Part shown: positions 17,025-25,016 of the stretch, one piece after another
Position numbering within the stretch: position 1 is the first letter of the stretch
Layout of the letters: each line of letters begins with the position of its first letter
Assembly: GCF_017948455.1 (NCBI RefSeq)
Contig: NZ_JAFFSU010000019.1
Span: 95,043 to 159,042, forward strand
Origin: Streptomyces sp. GESEQ-4
Lineage (GTDB): Bacteria > Actinomycetota > Actinomycetes > Streptomycetales > Streptomycetaceae
Direction: 5' to 3'
Length of the DNA: 64,000 nt
Made by a program: the position numbers and the translations under genes
The notes under the pieces: generated by a model
What the model was told of the DNA's origin: nothing
What the model saw: the letters and a program-made list of their open reading frames with translations, nothing else
Database searches by the model: none

Positions 17025-18374
17025 ATGTCTGCCGACACCGTTTCCGTCACGGGATGGGGCCGCACCGCTCCCACCGCCGCCCGGCTGATCCGCCCACGGA
17101 CGTACGAGGAAGCCGCGGCGGCCGTCCGGGGCTGCGGGGTCCGCGGCGGCATCCCCAGGGGGCTGGGACGGGCGTACGGGGACGCGGCGCAGAACGCCGG
17201 CGGGACCGTGCTCGACATGACGGGCCTGGACCGGATCCACGCCATCGACGCCGACGGCGGCACCGTCCTGTGCGACGCGGGTGTCTCGCTGCACCGCCTG
17301 ATGGAAGTCCTGCTGCCGCTCGGCTGGTTCGTCCCCGTCACGCCCGGCACCCGCCAGGTGACCGTCGGCGGCGCGATCGGCGCCGACATCCACGGCAAGA
17401 ACCACCATGTGTCCGGCTCCTTCACCCGGCACGTCCTGTCGCTGGAACTCCTCACCGCCGACGGCGAGATCCGCACCGTCGGCCGCGACACCCCACTCTT
17501 CGACGCGACGGCCGGCGGCATGGGCCTGACCGGCGTCATCCTGACCGCGACGGTCCAGCTCCAGCCGGTCCAGACCTCCCTCATGTCCGTCGACACCGAA
17601 CGCGCCACGGACCTCGACGACCTGATGGCCCGTCTGACCGCGACCGACCACCTCTACCGCTACTCGGTCGCCTGGATCGACCTCCTGGCACGCGGCGCCG
17701 CGACGGGCCGCGCGGTGCTGACCCGCGGCGACCACGCACCACTCGACTCGCTGCCCGCACGCGCGCGTAGAGCCCCGCTTTCCTTCCGCCCCGCCCAGTT
17801 GCCGCCCGCGCCAGCCTGCCTCCCGGAGGGGCTGCTCAACCGCACCACCGTGGGCCTGTTCAACGAGCTCTGGTACCGGAAGGCGCCACGCGCGCGTATC
17901 GGTCAACTGCAGAAGCTCTCCACCTTCTTCCACCCCCTCGACGGCGTCCCCCACTGGAACCGCGTCTACGGCCGCGGCGGCTTCGTGCAGTACCAGTTCG
18001 TCGTCGGATACGGCCAGGAGGACGCCCTGCGCCGGATCGTGCGGCGTATCCGCGAGCACCGCTGCCCGTCGTTCCTCGCCGTCCTCAAGCGGTTCGGGGA
18101 CGCCGACCCGGGCTGGCTCTCCTTCTCCGTGCCCGGCTGGACGCTGGCCCTGGACATCCCGGCCGGGCTGCCCGGCCTCGGCGCCTTCCTCGACGCACTG
18201 GACGAGGAGGTGGCCGCGGCGGGCGGGCGCGTCTACCTGGCCAAGGACTCCCGGCTGCGTCCGGAACTGCTCACCTCGATGTACCCCAGGCTCGACGAGT
18301 TCCGCGCCCTGCGTGCGCAGTTGGATCCGCGCGGGGTGTTCGTGTCGGACCTGTCGCGCCGCCTCACCCTCTAG
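17025..18374 (+). CDS. DprE1-like FAD-dependent decaprenylphosphoryl-ribose 2'-oxidase
   Basis: A 449-residue flavoenzyme with a VAO/BBE FAD-binding domain: RGLGRAYGDAAQ, then GGAIGADIHGKNHHVSGSF, which matches the DprE1 stretch around its flavin-binding histidine. The C-terminus (LAKDSRL, MYPRLDEF, FVSDLSRRL) closely follows DprE1. The equivalent of mycobacterial Cys387, the residue attacked by benzothiazinones, appears to be Ala375 in GWTLALD. It probably oxidises the 2'-OH of polyprenyl-phospho-ribose, with the next gene doing the reduction. TACGGT (17013-17018) lies 6 nt before the ATG and no ribosome-binding site is visible. Confidence 0.87.
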   Translation: MSADTVSVTGWGRTAPTAARLIRPRTYEEAAAAVRGCGVRGGIPRGLGRAYGDAAQNAGGTVLDMTGLDRIHAIDADGGTVLCDAGVSLHRLMEVLLPLGWFVPVTPGTRQVTVGGAIGADIHGKNHHVSGSFTRHVLSLELLTADGEIRTVGRDTPLFDATAGGMGLTGVILTATVQLQPVQTSLMSVDTERATDLDDLMARLTATDHLYRYSVAWIDLLARGAATGRAVLTRGDHAPLDSLPARARRAPLSFRPAQLPPAPACLPEGLLNRTTVGLFNELWYRKAPRARIGQLQKLSTFFHPLDGVPHWNRVYGRGGFVQYQFVVGYGQEDALRRIVRRIREHRCPSFLAVLKRFGDADPGWLSFSVPGWTLALDIPAGLPGLGAFLDALDEEVAAAGGRVYLAKDSRLRPELLTSMYPRLDEFRALRAQLDPRGVFVSDLSRRLTL

Positions 18375-18393
18375 GCAACCTCTAGGAGCTGTC

Positions 18394-19149
18394 GTGAAGG
18401 ACGCCTTCGGCCTCCCTCAGTCCCTGCTCGTCCTCGGCGGTACGTCCGAGATCGCGCTGGCCACCGCGCGCCGCCTGATCGCCCGCCGCACCCGCACGGT
18501 GTGGCTGGCGGGCCGCCCGACGCCCGCACTCGACGGGGCCGCCGCCGAACTGCGCGCCCTGGGGGCCGAGGCGCACACCGTCCCCTTCGACGCGCTCGAC
18601 CCCGGCTCCCACGAGACGGTGCTCGACAAGGTCTTCGCCGAGGGCGACATCGACATGGTGCTGCTCGCCTTCGGCATCCTCGGCGACCAGGCGCACGACG
18701 AACGCGACCCGGCCGCCGCGGTACGGGTCGCGCAGACCAACTACACGGGCGCGGTGTCCTCGGCACTCGTCGCCGCGCGCGCGTTGCAGACCCAGGGCCA
18801 CGGCTCCCTGGTCGTGCTCTCCTCCGTCGCCGGCGAACGCGCCCGCCGCGCCAACTTCATCTACGGCTCCAGCAAGGCCGGCCTCGACACCTTCACCCAG
18901 GGCCTGGGCGACGCGCTCCACGGCACCGGCGTGCACGTCATGGTCGTACGCCCCGGGTTCGTACGGTCGAAGATGACCGCCGGCCGGGAAGAGGCACCGC
19001 TCGCCACGACTCCGGAGGCGGTCGCGACGGCCATCGAGCTGGGCCTGAGGCGGCGCTCGGAGACGGTGTGGGTGCCGGGCGCGCTGCGGCTGGTGATGTC
19101 GGCGCTGCGGCATGTGCCGCGTGCGGTGTTCCGGCGGCTGCCGATCTAG
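18394..19149 (+). CDS. DprE2-like SDR-family decaprenylphosphoryl-keto-ribose reductase
   Basis: A 251-residue short-chain dehydrogenase. The Rossmann motif is LVLGGTSEIALATARRL, a serine lies in VVLSSVAGERARRAN, the catalytic YxxxK is YGSSK, and the VRPGFVRSKMT loop follows. GGTSEIA in place of the usual TGxxxGxG is typical of DprE2. It would reduce the 2'-keto intermediate to polyprenyl-phospho-arabinose, completing epimerisation with the upstream oxidase. GTG 18394 has AGGAG (18384-18388) upstream and is 19 bp after the oxidase stop. Confidence 0.86.
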   Translation: MKDAFGLPQSLLVLGGTSEIALATARRLIARRTRTVWLAGRPTPALDGAAAELRALGAEAHTVPFDALDPGSHETVLDKVFAEGDIDMVLLAFGILGDQAHDERDPAAAVRVAQTNYTGAVSSALVAARALQTQGHGSLVVLSSVAGERARRANFIYGSSKAGLDTFTQGLGDALHGTGVHVMVVRPGFVRSKMTAGREEAPLATTPEAVATAIELGLRRRSETVWVPGALRLVMSALRHVPRAVFRRLPI

Positions 19150-19158
19150 GGCCGAGCC

Positions 19159-19737
19159 CTAGCGAGCCGGCAGGGAGCCGCGCTCCGCGCGGCCCGGCTG
19201 CGGTGGTACGACCGCGCTGCCGAAGGAGTACTCGCGCAGCTTGCGCCATACGCCGTCGGCGCCCTGTTCGTAGAGCGCGAAGCCGGTGCAGGGCCAGGCG
19301 GCGGTGTAGTCGGCGAGTGCCTCGAAGGCGCGGTCCATCGCCTCGTCGTCGATGCCGTGCGCCACGGTGACATGCGGGTGGTACGGGAACTGCAGTTCGC
19401 GCGCGACCGGGCCGGACGCGTCGCGGATCTGCTTCTGCAGCCAGGTACAGGCCGCGGCGCCCTCGACGACCTGGACGAACACGACCGGGGACAGGGGGCG
19501 GAAGGTGCCCGTGCCGGACAGCCGCATCGGGAAGGGGCGCGCGGCTGCCGCGACCTCGACGAGGTGGGTCTCGATCGCGGGCAGCTCGCCGTCGTCGACC
19601 TCTGTCGGCGGCAGCAGCGTGACGTGCGTGGGGATGCCGTGCGCCGCGGCGTCGCCGAAGCCCGCGCGCCGCTCCTGGAGCAGGCTGCCGTGAGGCTCCG
19701 GGACCGCGATCGACACACCGATCGTTACGGTCCCCAC
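19159..19737 (-). CDS. 2'-5' RNA ligase (LigT/2H phosphoesterase) family protein
   Basis: A 192-residue 2H-fold protein with two HxT motifs, THVTLLPP and PHVTVAHG, that form the phosphoesterase/ligase active site. Family members act on 2'-5' RNA linkages, tRNA cyclic phosphates or ADP-ribose cyclic phosphate; the true substrate is unknown. GTG 19737 is chosen because AGGAG lies 6 nt upstream and the domain begins at once; the frame stays open to 19827. It is downstream of trpS on the same strand with a 149-bp gap. Confidence 0.85.
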   Translation of the reverse strand: MGTVTIGVSIAVPEPHGSLLQERRAGFGDAAAHGIPTHVTLLPPTEVDDGELPAIETHLVEVAAAARPFPMRLSGTGTFRPLSPVVFVQVVEGAAACTWLQKQIRDASGPVARELQFPYHPHVTVAHGIDDEAMDRAFEALADYTAAWPCTGFALYEQGADGVWRKLREYSFGSAVVPPQPGRAERGSLPAR

Positions 19738-19886
19738 GTCGTCTCCTGTCGTCATGTTCGGGTGCGTGCCCAGCCGTCCGGCTATCGACTGTACGGCCAC
19801 GGGTGTGTTGTGGGCAGGCGCAACCATAGTGATGTGCAGCGCTCTGCCCAGTGGTACGTCTGTGCGGTGGTACGCCTGAGCGCCTG

Positions 19887-20900
19887 TCAGTGCTTCGCGG
19901 GCAGGAAGCCCACTCTGTCGTACGCCTGGGAAAGGGTCTCCGCGGCGACGGCACGCGCCTTCTCCGCGCCCTTGGCGAGGATCGAGTCCAGCGTCTCCGG
20001 GTCGTCCAGATACTGCTGGGTGCGCTCGCGGAACGGCGTCACGAACTCGACCATGATCTCGGCGAGGTCGGTCTTGAGCGCGCCGTAGCCCTTGCCGTCG
20101 TACTTCTGCTCCAGGTCCGCGATCCCCTCGCCCGTGAGGGTCGCGTAGATGGTGAGCAGGTTGCTGACGCCCGGCTTGTTCTCCGCGTCGAAGCGGATCA
20201 CGGTGTCCGTGTCGGTGACCGCGCTCTTGACCTTCTTGGCGGTGGCCTTGGGATCGTCGAGCAGGTTGATCAGCCCTTTCGGGGTCGATGCCGACTTGCT
20301 CATCTTGATCGACGGTTCCTGGAGGTCGTAGATCTTCGCCGTCTCCCTGAGGATGTACGGCTTCGGGATCGTGAAGGTCTCGCCGAAGCGGCCGTTGAAG
20401 CGCTCGGCGAGGTCACGGGTGAGCTCGATGTGCTGGCGCTGGTCCTCGCCGACCGGGACCTCGTTCGCCTGGTAGAGCAGGATGTCCGCGACCTGGAGGA
20501 TCGGGTACGTGAAGAGGCCGACGCTGGCACGGTCGGCGCCCTGCTTGGCGGACTTGTCCTTGAACTGGGTCATGCGGGACGCCTCGCCGAAGCCGGTGAG
20601 GCAGTTCATGATCCAGGCGAGCTGGGCGTGCTCGGGGACATGGCTCTGTACGAAGAGCGTGCAGCGCTCCGCGTCGAGTCCCGCGGCCAGCAGCTGCGCC
20701 GCGGCGAGGCGGGTGTTGGCCCGCAGCTCCTTCGGGTCCTGCGGAACCGTGAGCGCGTGCAGGTCGACGACCATGTAGAACGCGTCGTGGGTCTCCTGCA
20801 GGGCCACCCACTGACGGACGGCGCCGAGGTAGTTGCCGAGGTGGAACGAGCCTGCGGTGGGCTGGATTCCGGAGAGCACGCGAGGACGATCAAGGGCCAT
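19887..20900 (-). CDS. trpS: Tryptophanyl-tRNA synthetase
   Basis: A 337-residue class Ic aminoacyl-tRNA synthetase that charges tRNA-Trp. The HIGH-like signature is HLGN at about residue 20 in GSFHLGNYLGAVRQW and KMSKS is exact in IKMSKSAST. Length is normal. ATG 20900 is preferred over an upstream in-frame ATG at 20909, because GGTGG is suitably placed; the longer frame to 21446 is antisense to the sigma gene. Streptomyces coelicolor has two TrpRS enzymes; this position matches the housekeeping one, from memory. Confidence 0.93.
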   Translation of the reverse strand: MALDRPRVLSGIQPTAGSFHLGNYLGAVRQWVALQETHDAFYMVVDLHALTVPQDPKELRANTRLAAAQLLAAGLDAERCTLFVQSHVPEHAQLAWIMNCLTGFGEASRMTQFKDKSAKQGADRASVGLFTYPILQVADILLYQANEVPVGEDQRQHIELTRDLAERFNGRFGETFTIPKPYILRETAKIYDLQEPSIKMSKSASTPKGLINLLDDPKATAKKVKSAVTDTDTVIRFDAENKPGVSNLLTIYATLTGEGIADLEQKYDGKGYGALKTDLAEIMVEFVTPFRERTQQYLDDPETLDSILAKGAEKARAVAAETLSQAYDRVGFLPAKH

Positions 20901-20962
20901 GTCCACCATTCTCTCAGGTCTCGGGGGGCGATCCGGAACGGGCTGAGAACTGGCCGGGAACA

Positions 20963-20993
20963 GGTGGGAACCGATCCGGCCCCGGCGGTGTAA
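20963..20993 (+). promoter_or_regulatory. Candidate autoregulated ECF promoter
   Basis: GGTGGGAACC (20963-20972) and GCGGTGTAA (20985-20993) form a -35/-10 pair with 15 nt between GGAACC and GTGTAA. The same arrangement with the same spacing recurs at 22511-22541. GGAAC is the typical -35 of ECF sigma factors. Transcription would start at about 21001, making the sigma mRNA leaderless. Confidence 0.75.
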
Positions 20994-21000
20994 CAAGACT

Positions 21001-21603
21001 GTGAGGACGCGGGAGGGGGGCCGCATCGTCGATGAGGCCGCGGTGATCGCACGCGTACGCGCCGGAGAGCCGGAGGCGTATGCGGAGCTGGTGCGGGCCC
21101 ATACGGGCATCGCGCTGCGTGCGGCCGCGGCGCTCGGGGCGGGTGCGGACGCGGAAGACGTGGTGCAGCAGGCCTTCGTGAAGGCGTACTGCGCGCTGGG
21201 CCGGTTCCAGGACGGCGCGGCGTTCAAGCCCTGGCTGCTGTCGATCGTCGCCAATGAGACGAGGAACACAGTGCGCACGGCGGCCCGCCAGCGCACGCTC
21301 GCCGGCCGTGAGGCGGCGTTCGTGGAGGCGCAGCCGCGGATACCGGACGCGGCGGACCCGGCGGTCGCGGCCCTGGAGATAGAGCGCCGGGTCGCGCTGC
21401 AGGCCGCCCTGGAGAAGCTGAGCGAGGAGCACCGTCTGGTCGTCACCTACCGCTATCTGCTGGAGATGGACGAGTCCGAGACGGCCCAGGCCCTGGGCTG
21501 GCCCAGGGGCACGGTGAAGTCCCGGCTCAACCGGGCCCTGCGGAAGCTGGGCAGGCTGCTGCCGGATTTCCAGCCTCGGGAAGGGGGTGATGAGCATGAG
21601 TGA
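21001..21603 (+). CDS. ECF-type RNA polymerase sigma factor
   Basis: A 200-residue sigma factor with region 2 (about 18-85; ADAEDVVQQAFVKAYCALGRF and AFKPWLLSIVANETRN) and region 4 (about 125-185; LSEEHRLVVTYRYLLEMDE, then ALGWPRGTVKSRLNRALRKL). It has no regions 1 or 3, as expected for ECF. It overlaps the following membrane gene by 8 bp, as usual for a sigma/anti-sigma pair. Start GTG 21001 lies at the predicted transcription start of the ECF promoter. Confidence 0.92.
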   Translation: MRTREGGRIVDEAAVIARVRAGEPEAYAELVRAHTGIALRAAAALGAGADAEDVVQQAFVKAYCALGRFQDGAAFKPWLLSIVANETRNTVRTAARQRTLAGREAAFVEAQPRIPDAADPAVAALEIERRVALQAALEKLSEEHRLVVTYRYLLEMDESETAQALGWPRGTVKSRLNRALRKLGRLLPDFQPREGGDEHE

Positions 21604-22501
21604 CGGCCAGGAGTCGTACGACGACCAGGACGGCGGCCGGCGTCGCGGCGAGGCCTCGCGGCTGCCGGAGGAGCTGAGGGCGCTGGGTCGGTCGCTGGAC
21701 CGGCCCGGGGACGACGGTTCCGAGGCCGCCGGTTCCGAGACGATGGTCGAGCGGGTGCTGCAGCAGATACTCGCCGAGCAGGTGCCGGTGCCGGTGGCCG
21801 AGCCGTCGGGCACCGGTGAGCGGCTGCGGGCGGTCCGGCGGTGGACGCGGATGCGATGGCGTTCCCTGACCGCGGCCCTGTGCGGTCTGCTGACGGTGCT
21901 GGTGCTCACGCCTCCGGTGCGGGCCACGGTCTTCGACTGGTTCGGCTTCGGCGGGGTCGAGGTGCGGTACGACCCGTCGGCGGAGCCTTCTCCGGGTGCC
22001 GAGGTGCCCGGATGCGGGAAGCCGGTGTCGCCGGCGCAGGCAGAGCGGCGGGCCGGGTTCGCGCCGCTGGTGCCGGAGGCGTTCGGCACGCCGGACGCCG
22101 TGTCGGTGACGGCCGAGCCGCAGGGGCGGTTCCTGGTGACGTTGTGCCGTCAGGAGGACGGGCGCACGATCCGGCTGGACGAATACCCGGCCCGCCTGGA
22201 CGTCTCCTTCGCCAAGACGGTGCGCGAACAGCCGGAGTGGCTGCAACTGGGCGGTGGCGGCACATCGGGTTCGGACATGGCCCTGTGGTTCCCCCGTCCA
22301 CACCTGCTCAGCTTCTGGCTGGTCGACGAGAACGGGGACCGCTACACCCGCAAGGAGCGGACAGCGGGTCCGACGCTGCTGTGGATGCACCGGACGGACG
22401 GCGAGGACGTGACGCTGCGGCTGGAGGGAGTGGCGTCGAGGGAGCGGGCGGTGGAGATCGCGAAGTCGCTCGAGAAATCCTCTGAATCCGGATCCGAATA
22501 G
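21596..22501 (+). CDS. Putative membrane anti-sigma factor
   Basis: A 301-residue protein with a cytoplasmic N-terminus of about 90 residues, one transmembrane helix (about 90-106, SLTAALCGLLTVLVLTP) and an extracytoplasmic domain of about 190 residues starting with VRATVFDWFGFGGVEVRYD. No HxxxCxxC zinc motif is present, so it is not a ZAS-type anti-sigma. The role is inferred from position, topology and overlap with the sigma gene. Possible starts are GTG 21587, ATG 21590 and ATG 21596; AGGGGG (21582-21587) best suits 21596. Confidence 0.75.
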   Translation: MSDGQESYDDQDGGRRRGEASRLPEELRALGRSLDRPGDDGSEAAGSETMVERVLQQILAEQVPVPVAEPSGTGERLRAVRRWTRMRWRSLTAALCGLLTVLVLTPPVRATVFDWFGFGGVEVRYDPSAEPSPGAEVPGCGKPVSPAQAERRAGFAPLVPEAFGTPDAVSVTAEPQGRFLVTLCRQEDGRTIRLDEYPARLDVSFAKTVREQPEWLQLGGGGTSGSDMALWFPRPHLLSFWLVDENGDRYTRKERTAGPTLLWMHRTDGEDVTLRLEGVASRERAVEIAKSLEKSSESGSE

Positions 22502-22510
22502 TGCGGGAAA

Positions 22511-22541
22511 GGTGGGAACCCCGGCGGGTCGGGCGGTGTAC
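22511..22541 (+). promoter_or_regulatory. Second candidate ECF promoter
   Basis: GGTGGGAACC (22511-22520) with GTGTAC (22536-22541), again 15 nt between GGAACC and the -10. It sits just after the anti-sigma gene and upstream of the exported protein gene, so that gene is probably a direct member of the sigma regulon. Confidence 0.75.
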
Positions 22542-22594
22542 CAGAAGTGACACGCGGCCCACGGACGGGCCGCACCGGACCGGTGGGGGACTTC

Positions 22595-23302
22595 ATGGTG
22601 AGAATGCGTCAACTGATCGCTAGTGCAGGGACATTGGCCGCGATGCTGACCCTGGCCGTCCTGGGCGCGCCTCCCGCGTCCGCCGGCGGGCCGACGAGCG
22701 TGCTCCTGGCTTCGCCGACGACCCAGGAGGCCACGGGGCTCTACTCCTCGGCCTCGGAGTACGCCCAGTTGCAGACATTGCTCGATCAGACGGACCGGGC
22801 TCCCGACACGGACAAGCGGGCCCGCGAGCGTGCCGCCGCCTCGGGCGAGTACGTCAACATCACGTGGATGATCCACGATGCGACGCCCTGGCGGCAGGAC
22901 TCCGTGATCGTGAGCTACGCCGAGGACATATGGATCAACACGGCCATGGGCACACCGCCCAAGGGAAACGACCAGTGGAGGAAGGCTCAGCAGCCGGCTC
23001 AACTGCACACCCTGTTCGCAAAGCTCGGCGTGATCGACAAGGTCTCGAACCCGGGATCCGCCGGTGCTGCGGACGAGGGCGGTTCGGCGGACCAGGGCGG
23101 CACGGCGGACAACGCTGCCACCACGACTCGGGCAGCCGCCACGGCCGCCTCCGATGACACCGACTGGTGGTGGGCGCTGCCGGGGCTGGCCGTCGGGTTC
23201 GGTGCCGGTGTCGGCGGCACGCTGCTGATACGCCGCGCGGCGGCCGGGCACGAGGCCGGGCCGCCGCGGGAGGAGCCACGACAGGAGCTGATCGATCTTT
23301 GA
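22595..23302 (+). CDS. Exported membrane-anchored protein, sigma-regulon candidate
   Basis: A 235-residue protein of no recognised family. It has an N-terminal signal peptide (about 1-31; LIASAGTLAAMLTLAVLGAP), an extracytoplasmic domain with TSVLLASPTTQEATGLY and a WMIHDATPWRQD segment, an Ala/Gly/Thr-rich linker, and a C-terminal helix (DWWWALPGLAVGFGAGVGG) with a cytoplasmic tail. ATG 22595 has GGGGGA 5 nt upstream. The matching ECF promoter links it to the upstream sigma factor; an envelope-stress role is a guess. Confidence 0.75.
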   Translation: MVRMRQLIASAGTLAAMLTLAVLGAPPASAGGPTSVLLASPTTQEATGLYSSASEYAQLQTLLDQTDRAPDTDKRARERAAASGEYVNITWMIHDATPWRQDSVIVSYAEDIWINTAMGTPPKGNDQWRKAQQPAQLHTLFAKLGVIDKVSNPGSAGAADEGGSADQGGTADNAATTTRAAATAASDDTDWWWALPGLAVGFGAGVGGTLLIRRAAAGHEAGPPREEPRQELIDL

Positions 23303-23319
23303 GCGTCGATCCTTGAGCT

Positions 23320-24771
23320 TCAGCCGAGGTCGATCTCCGGGTACAGCGGGAAGCCGGCGACCAGGTCGGTCGCGCGGTGGGAGATCTCGTCGGCGACCTT
23401 GGGGTCGAGGATGTGGGCGGCCTTGGAGGGGGCCCCCGACTTGGTGGTGCCGGGTTCCGTGGTGGTGAGGACGCGGTCGATGAGGGCGGCGACCTCGTCC
23501 ATCTCGGCGGTGCCCAGGCCGCGGGTGGTCAGGGCGGGGGTGCCGATGCGGATACCGGAGGTGTACCAGGCGCCGTTGGGGTCGGCGGGGATGGAGTTGC
23601 GGTTGGTGACGATGCCGGATTCGAGCAGGGCGGCCTCGGCCTGGCGGCCGGTGAGGCCGTAGGAGGAGGCGACGTCGATCAGGTTGAGGTGGTTGTCGGT
23701 GCCGCCGGTGACGAGGGTGGCGCCGCGGCGCATCAGGCCGTCGGCGAGGGCGCGGGAGTTGTCGACGATGCGCTGGGCGTAGTCCTGGAAGGAGGGCTGA
23801 CGGGCCTCGGCGAGGGCGACGGCCTTGGCGGCCATGACGTGCGGGAGCGGGCCGCCGAGGACCATCGGGCAGCCGCGGTCGACCTGGTCCTTGAGGGAGT
23901 CGTCGCACAGGACCATGCCGCCGCGGGGGCCGCGGAGGGACTTGTGGGTGGTCGTGGTGACGATCTGGGCGTGCGGGACGGGGTCGAAGTCGCCGGTGAG
24001 GACCTTGCCGGCCACCAGGCCCGCGAAGTGCGCCATGTCCACCATCAGGGTCGCCCCGACCTCGTCGGCGATCTCCCGCATGATCCGGAAGTTCACGAGA
24101 CGGGGGTAGGCGGAGTAGCCGGCGACGATGATCAGCGGCTTGAACTCGCGGGCGGAGGCGCGCAGGGCCTCGTAGTCCACCAGTCCGGTCTGCGGGTCGG
24201 TGCCGTAGGAGCGCTGGTCGAACATCTTGCCGGAGATGTTCGGGCGGAAGCCGTGGGTGAGGTGGCCGCCGGCGTCCAGGGACATGCCGAGCATGCGCTG
24301 GTTGCCGAAGGCCTGGCGGAGCTCGGCCCAGTCGGCCTCGGAGAGGTCGTTGACCTGGCGGACGCCGGCCTTCTCCAGGGCGGGGGCCTCGACGCGGGCG
24401 GCGAGGACGGACCAGAAGGCGACGAGGTTGGCGTCGATGCCGGAGTGCGGCTGGACGTAGGCGTGGCGGGCGCCGAAGAGTTCGCGGGCGTGCTCGGCGG
24501 CGAGGGACTCGACGGTGTCGACGTTGCGGCAGCCGGCGTAGAAGCGGCGGCCGATGGTGCCCTCGGCGTACTTGTCGCTGAACCAGTTGCCCATGGCGAG
24601 CAGGGTGGCCGGGGAGGCGTAGTTCTCGGAGGCGATCAGCTTGAGCATCTCGCGCTGATCGTGGACCTCCTGGCCGATGGCGTCGGCGACGCGCGGCTCG
24701 ACGGCGCGGATCACGTCGAGGGCGGCGCGGAAGGCGGTGGACTCGGTGGAGAGGGGCTGCTGGTCTGACAT
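23320..24771 (-). CDS. glyA: Serine hydroxymethyltransferase
   Basis: A 483-residue PLP enzyme that interconverts serine and glycine with transfer of a one-carbon unit to tetrahydrofolate. Signatures include LIASENYASPATLLAMGNWF near the N-terminus, the substrate-binding YVQPHSG and the PLP lysine in VTTTTHKSLRGPRGGM. It is about 60 residues longer than the E. coli enzyme, as in one branch of actinobacterial GlyA. GGAGG lies 8 nt before ATG 24771. A probable ZTP riboswitch lies upstream, tying expression to folate/purine status, in line with folD and purH-purN elsewhere in the window. Confidence 0.93.
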   Translation of the reverse strand: MSDQQPLSTESTAFRAALDVIRAVEPRVADAIGQEVHDQREMLKLIASENYASPATLLAMGNWFSDKYAEGTIGRRFYAGCRNVDTVESLAAEHARELFGARHAYVQPHSGIDANLVAFWSVLAARVEAPALEKAGVRQVNDLSEADWAELRQAFGNQRMLGMSLDAGGHLTHGFRPNISGKMFDQRSYGTDPQTGLVDYEALRASAREFKPLIIVAGYSAYPRLVNFRIMREIADEVGATLMVDMAHFAGLVAGKVLTGDFDPVPHAQIVTTTTHKSLRGPRGGMVLCDDSLKDQVDRGCPMVLGGPLPHVMAAKAVALAEARQPSFQDYAQRIVDNSRALADGLMRRGATLVTGGTDNHLNLIDVASSYGLTGRQAEAALLESGIVTNRNSIPADPNGAWYTSGIRIGTPALTTRGLGTAEMDEVAALIDRVLTTTEPGTTKSGAPSKAAHILDPKVADEISHRATDLVAGFPLYPEIDLG

Positions 24772-24820
24772 GTGGTCGGCCTCCGGGCGGCGTGGCTTGA
24801 AGCGGTCACGGTTCACGGTT

Positions 24821-24925
24821 CGGCCCAGGCGCACGGCACTCGCTCGTCAGGCCCGAGGTGCAGCCCGTCGAGGGCCGCTCCCCGATGGTCGGTCCCATCC
24901 CAGCGCGCCAGTCACGGCCCGCGAT
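24821..24925 (-). promoter_or_regulatory. Probable ZTP (pfl) riboswitch upstream of glyA
   Basis: Read on the minus strand this leader has GGGCCGTGACTGGCGCG at its 5' side, then GGGATGGGACCGACCATC and GGGGAGCGGCCC, a variable linker of about 40 nt, and the conserved 3' element GTGCGCCTGGGCCG. GGCGC and GCGCC can pair in the pseudoknot, and GGGCCG with CGGCCC closes the first stem. This matches the pfl motif, which is recorded upstream of glyA, folD and purine genes in actinobacteria. About 35 nt separate it from the glyA ribosome-binding site, enough for a short expression platform. Confidence 0.8.
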
Positions 24926-25016
24926 CAGCCTACCGGGCGCATGAGTCGGCTTGGCTCCCGCGTCCGGCATCCGAGCGACGATAGGAAGGGGATCCGCCTC
25001 ATGTTCGGGAGTTGCC

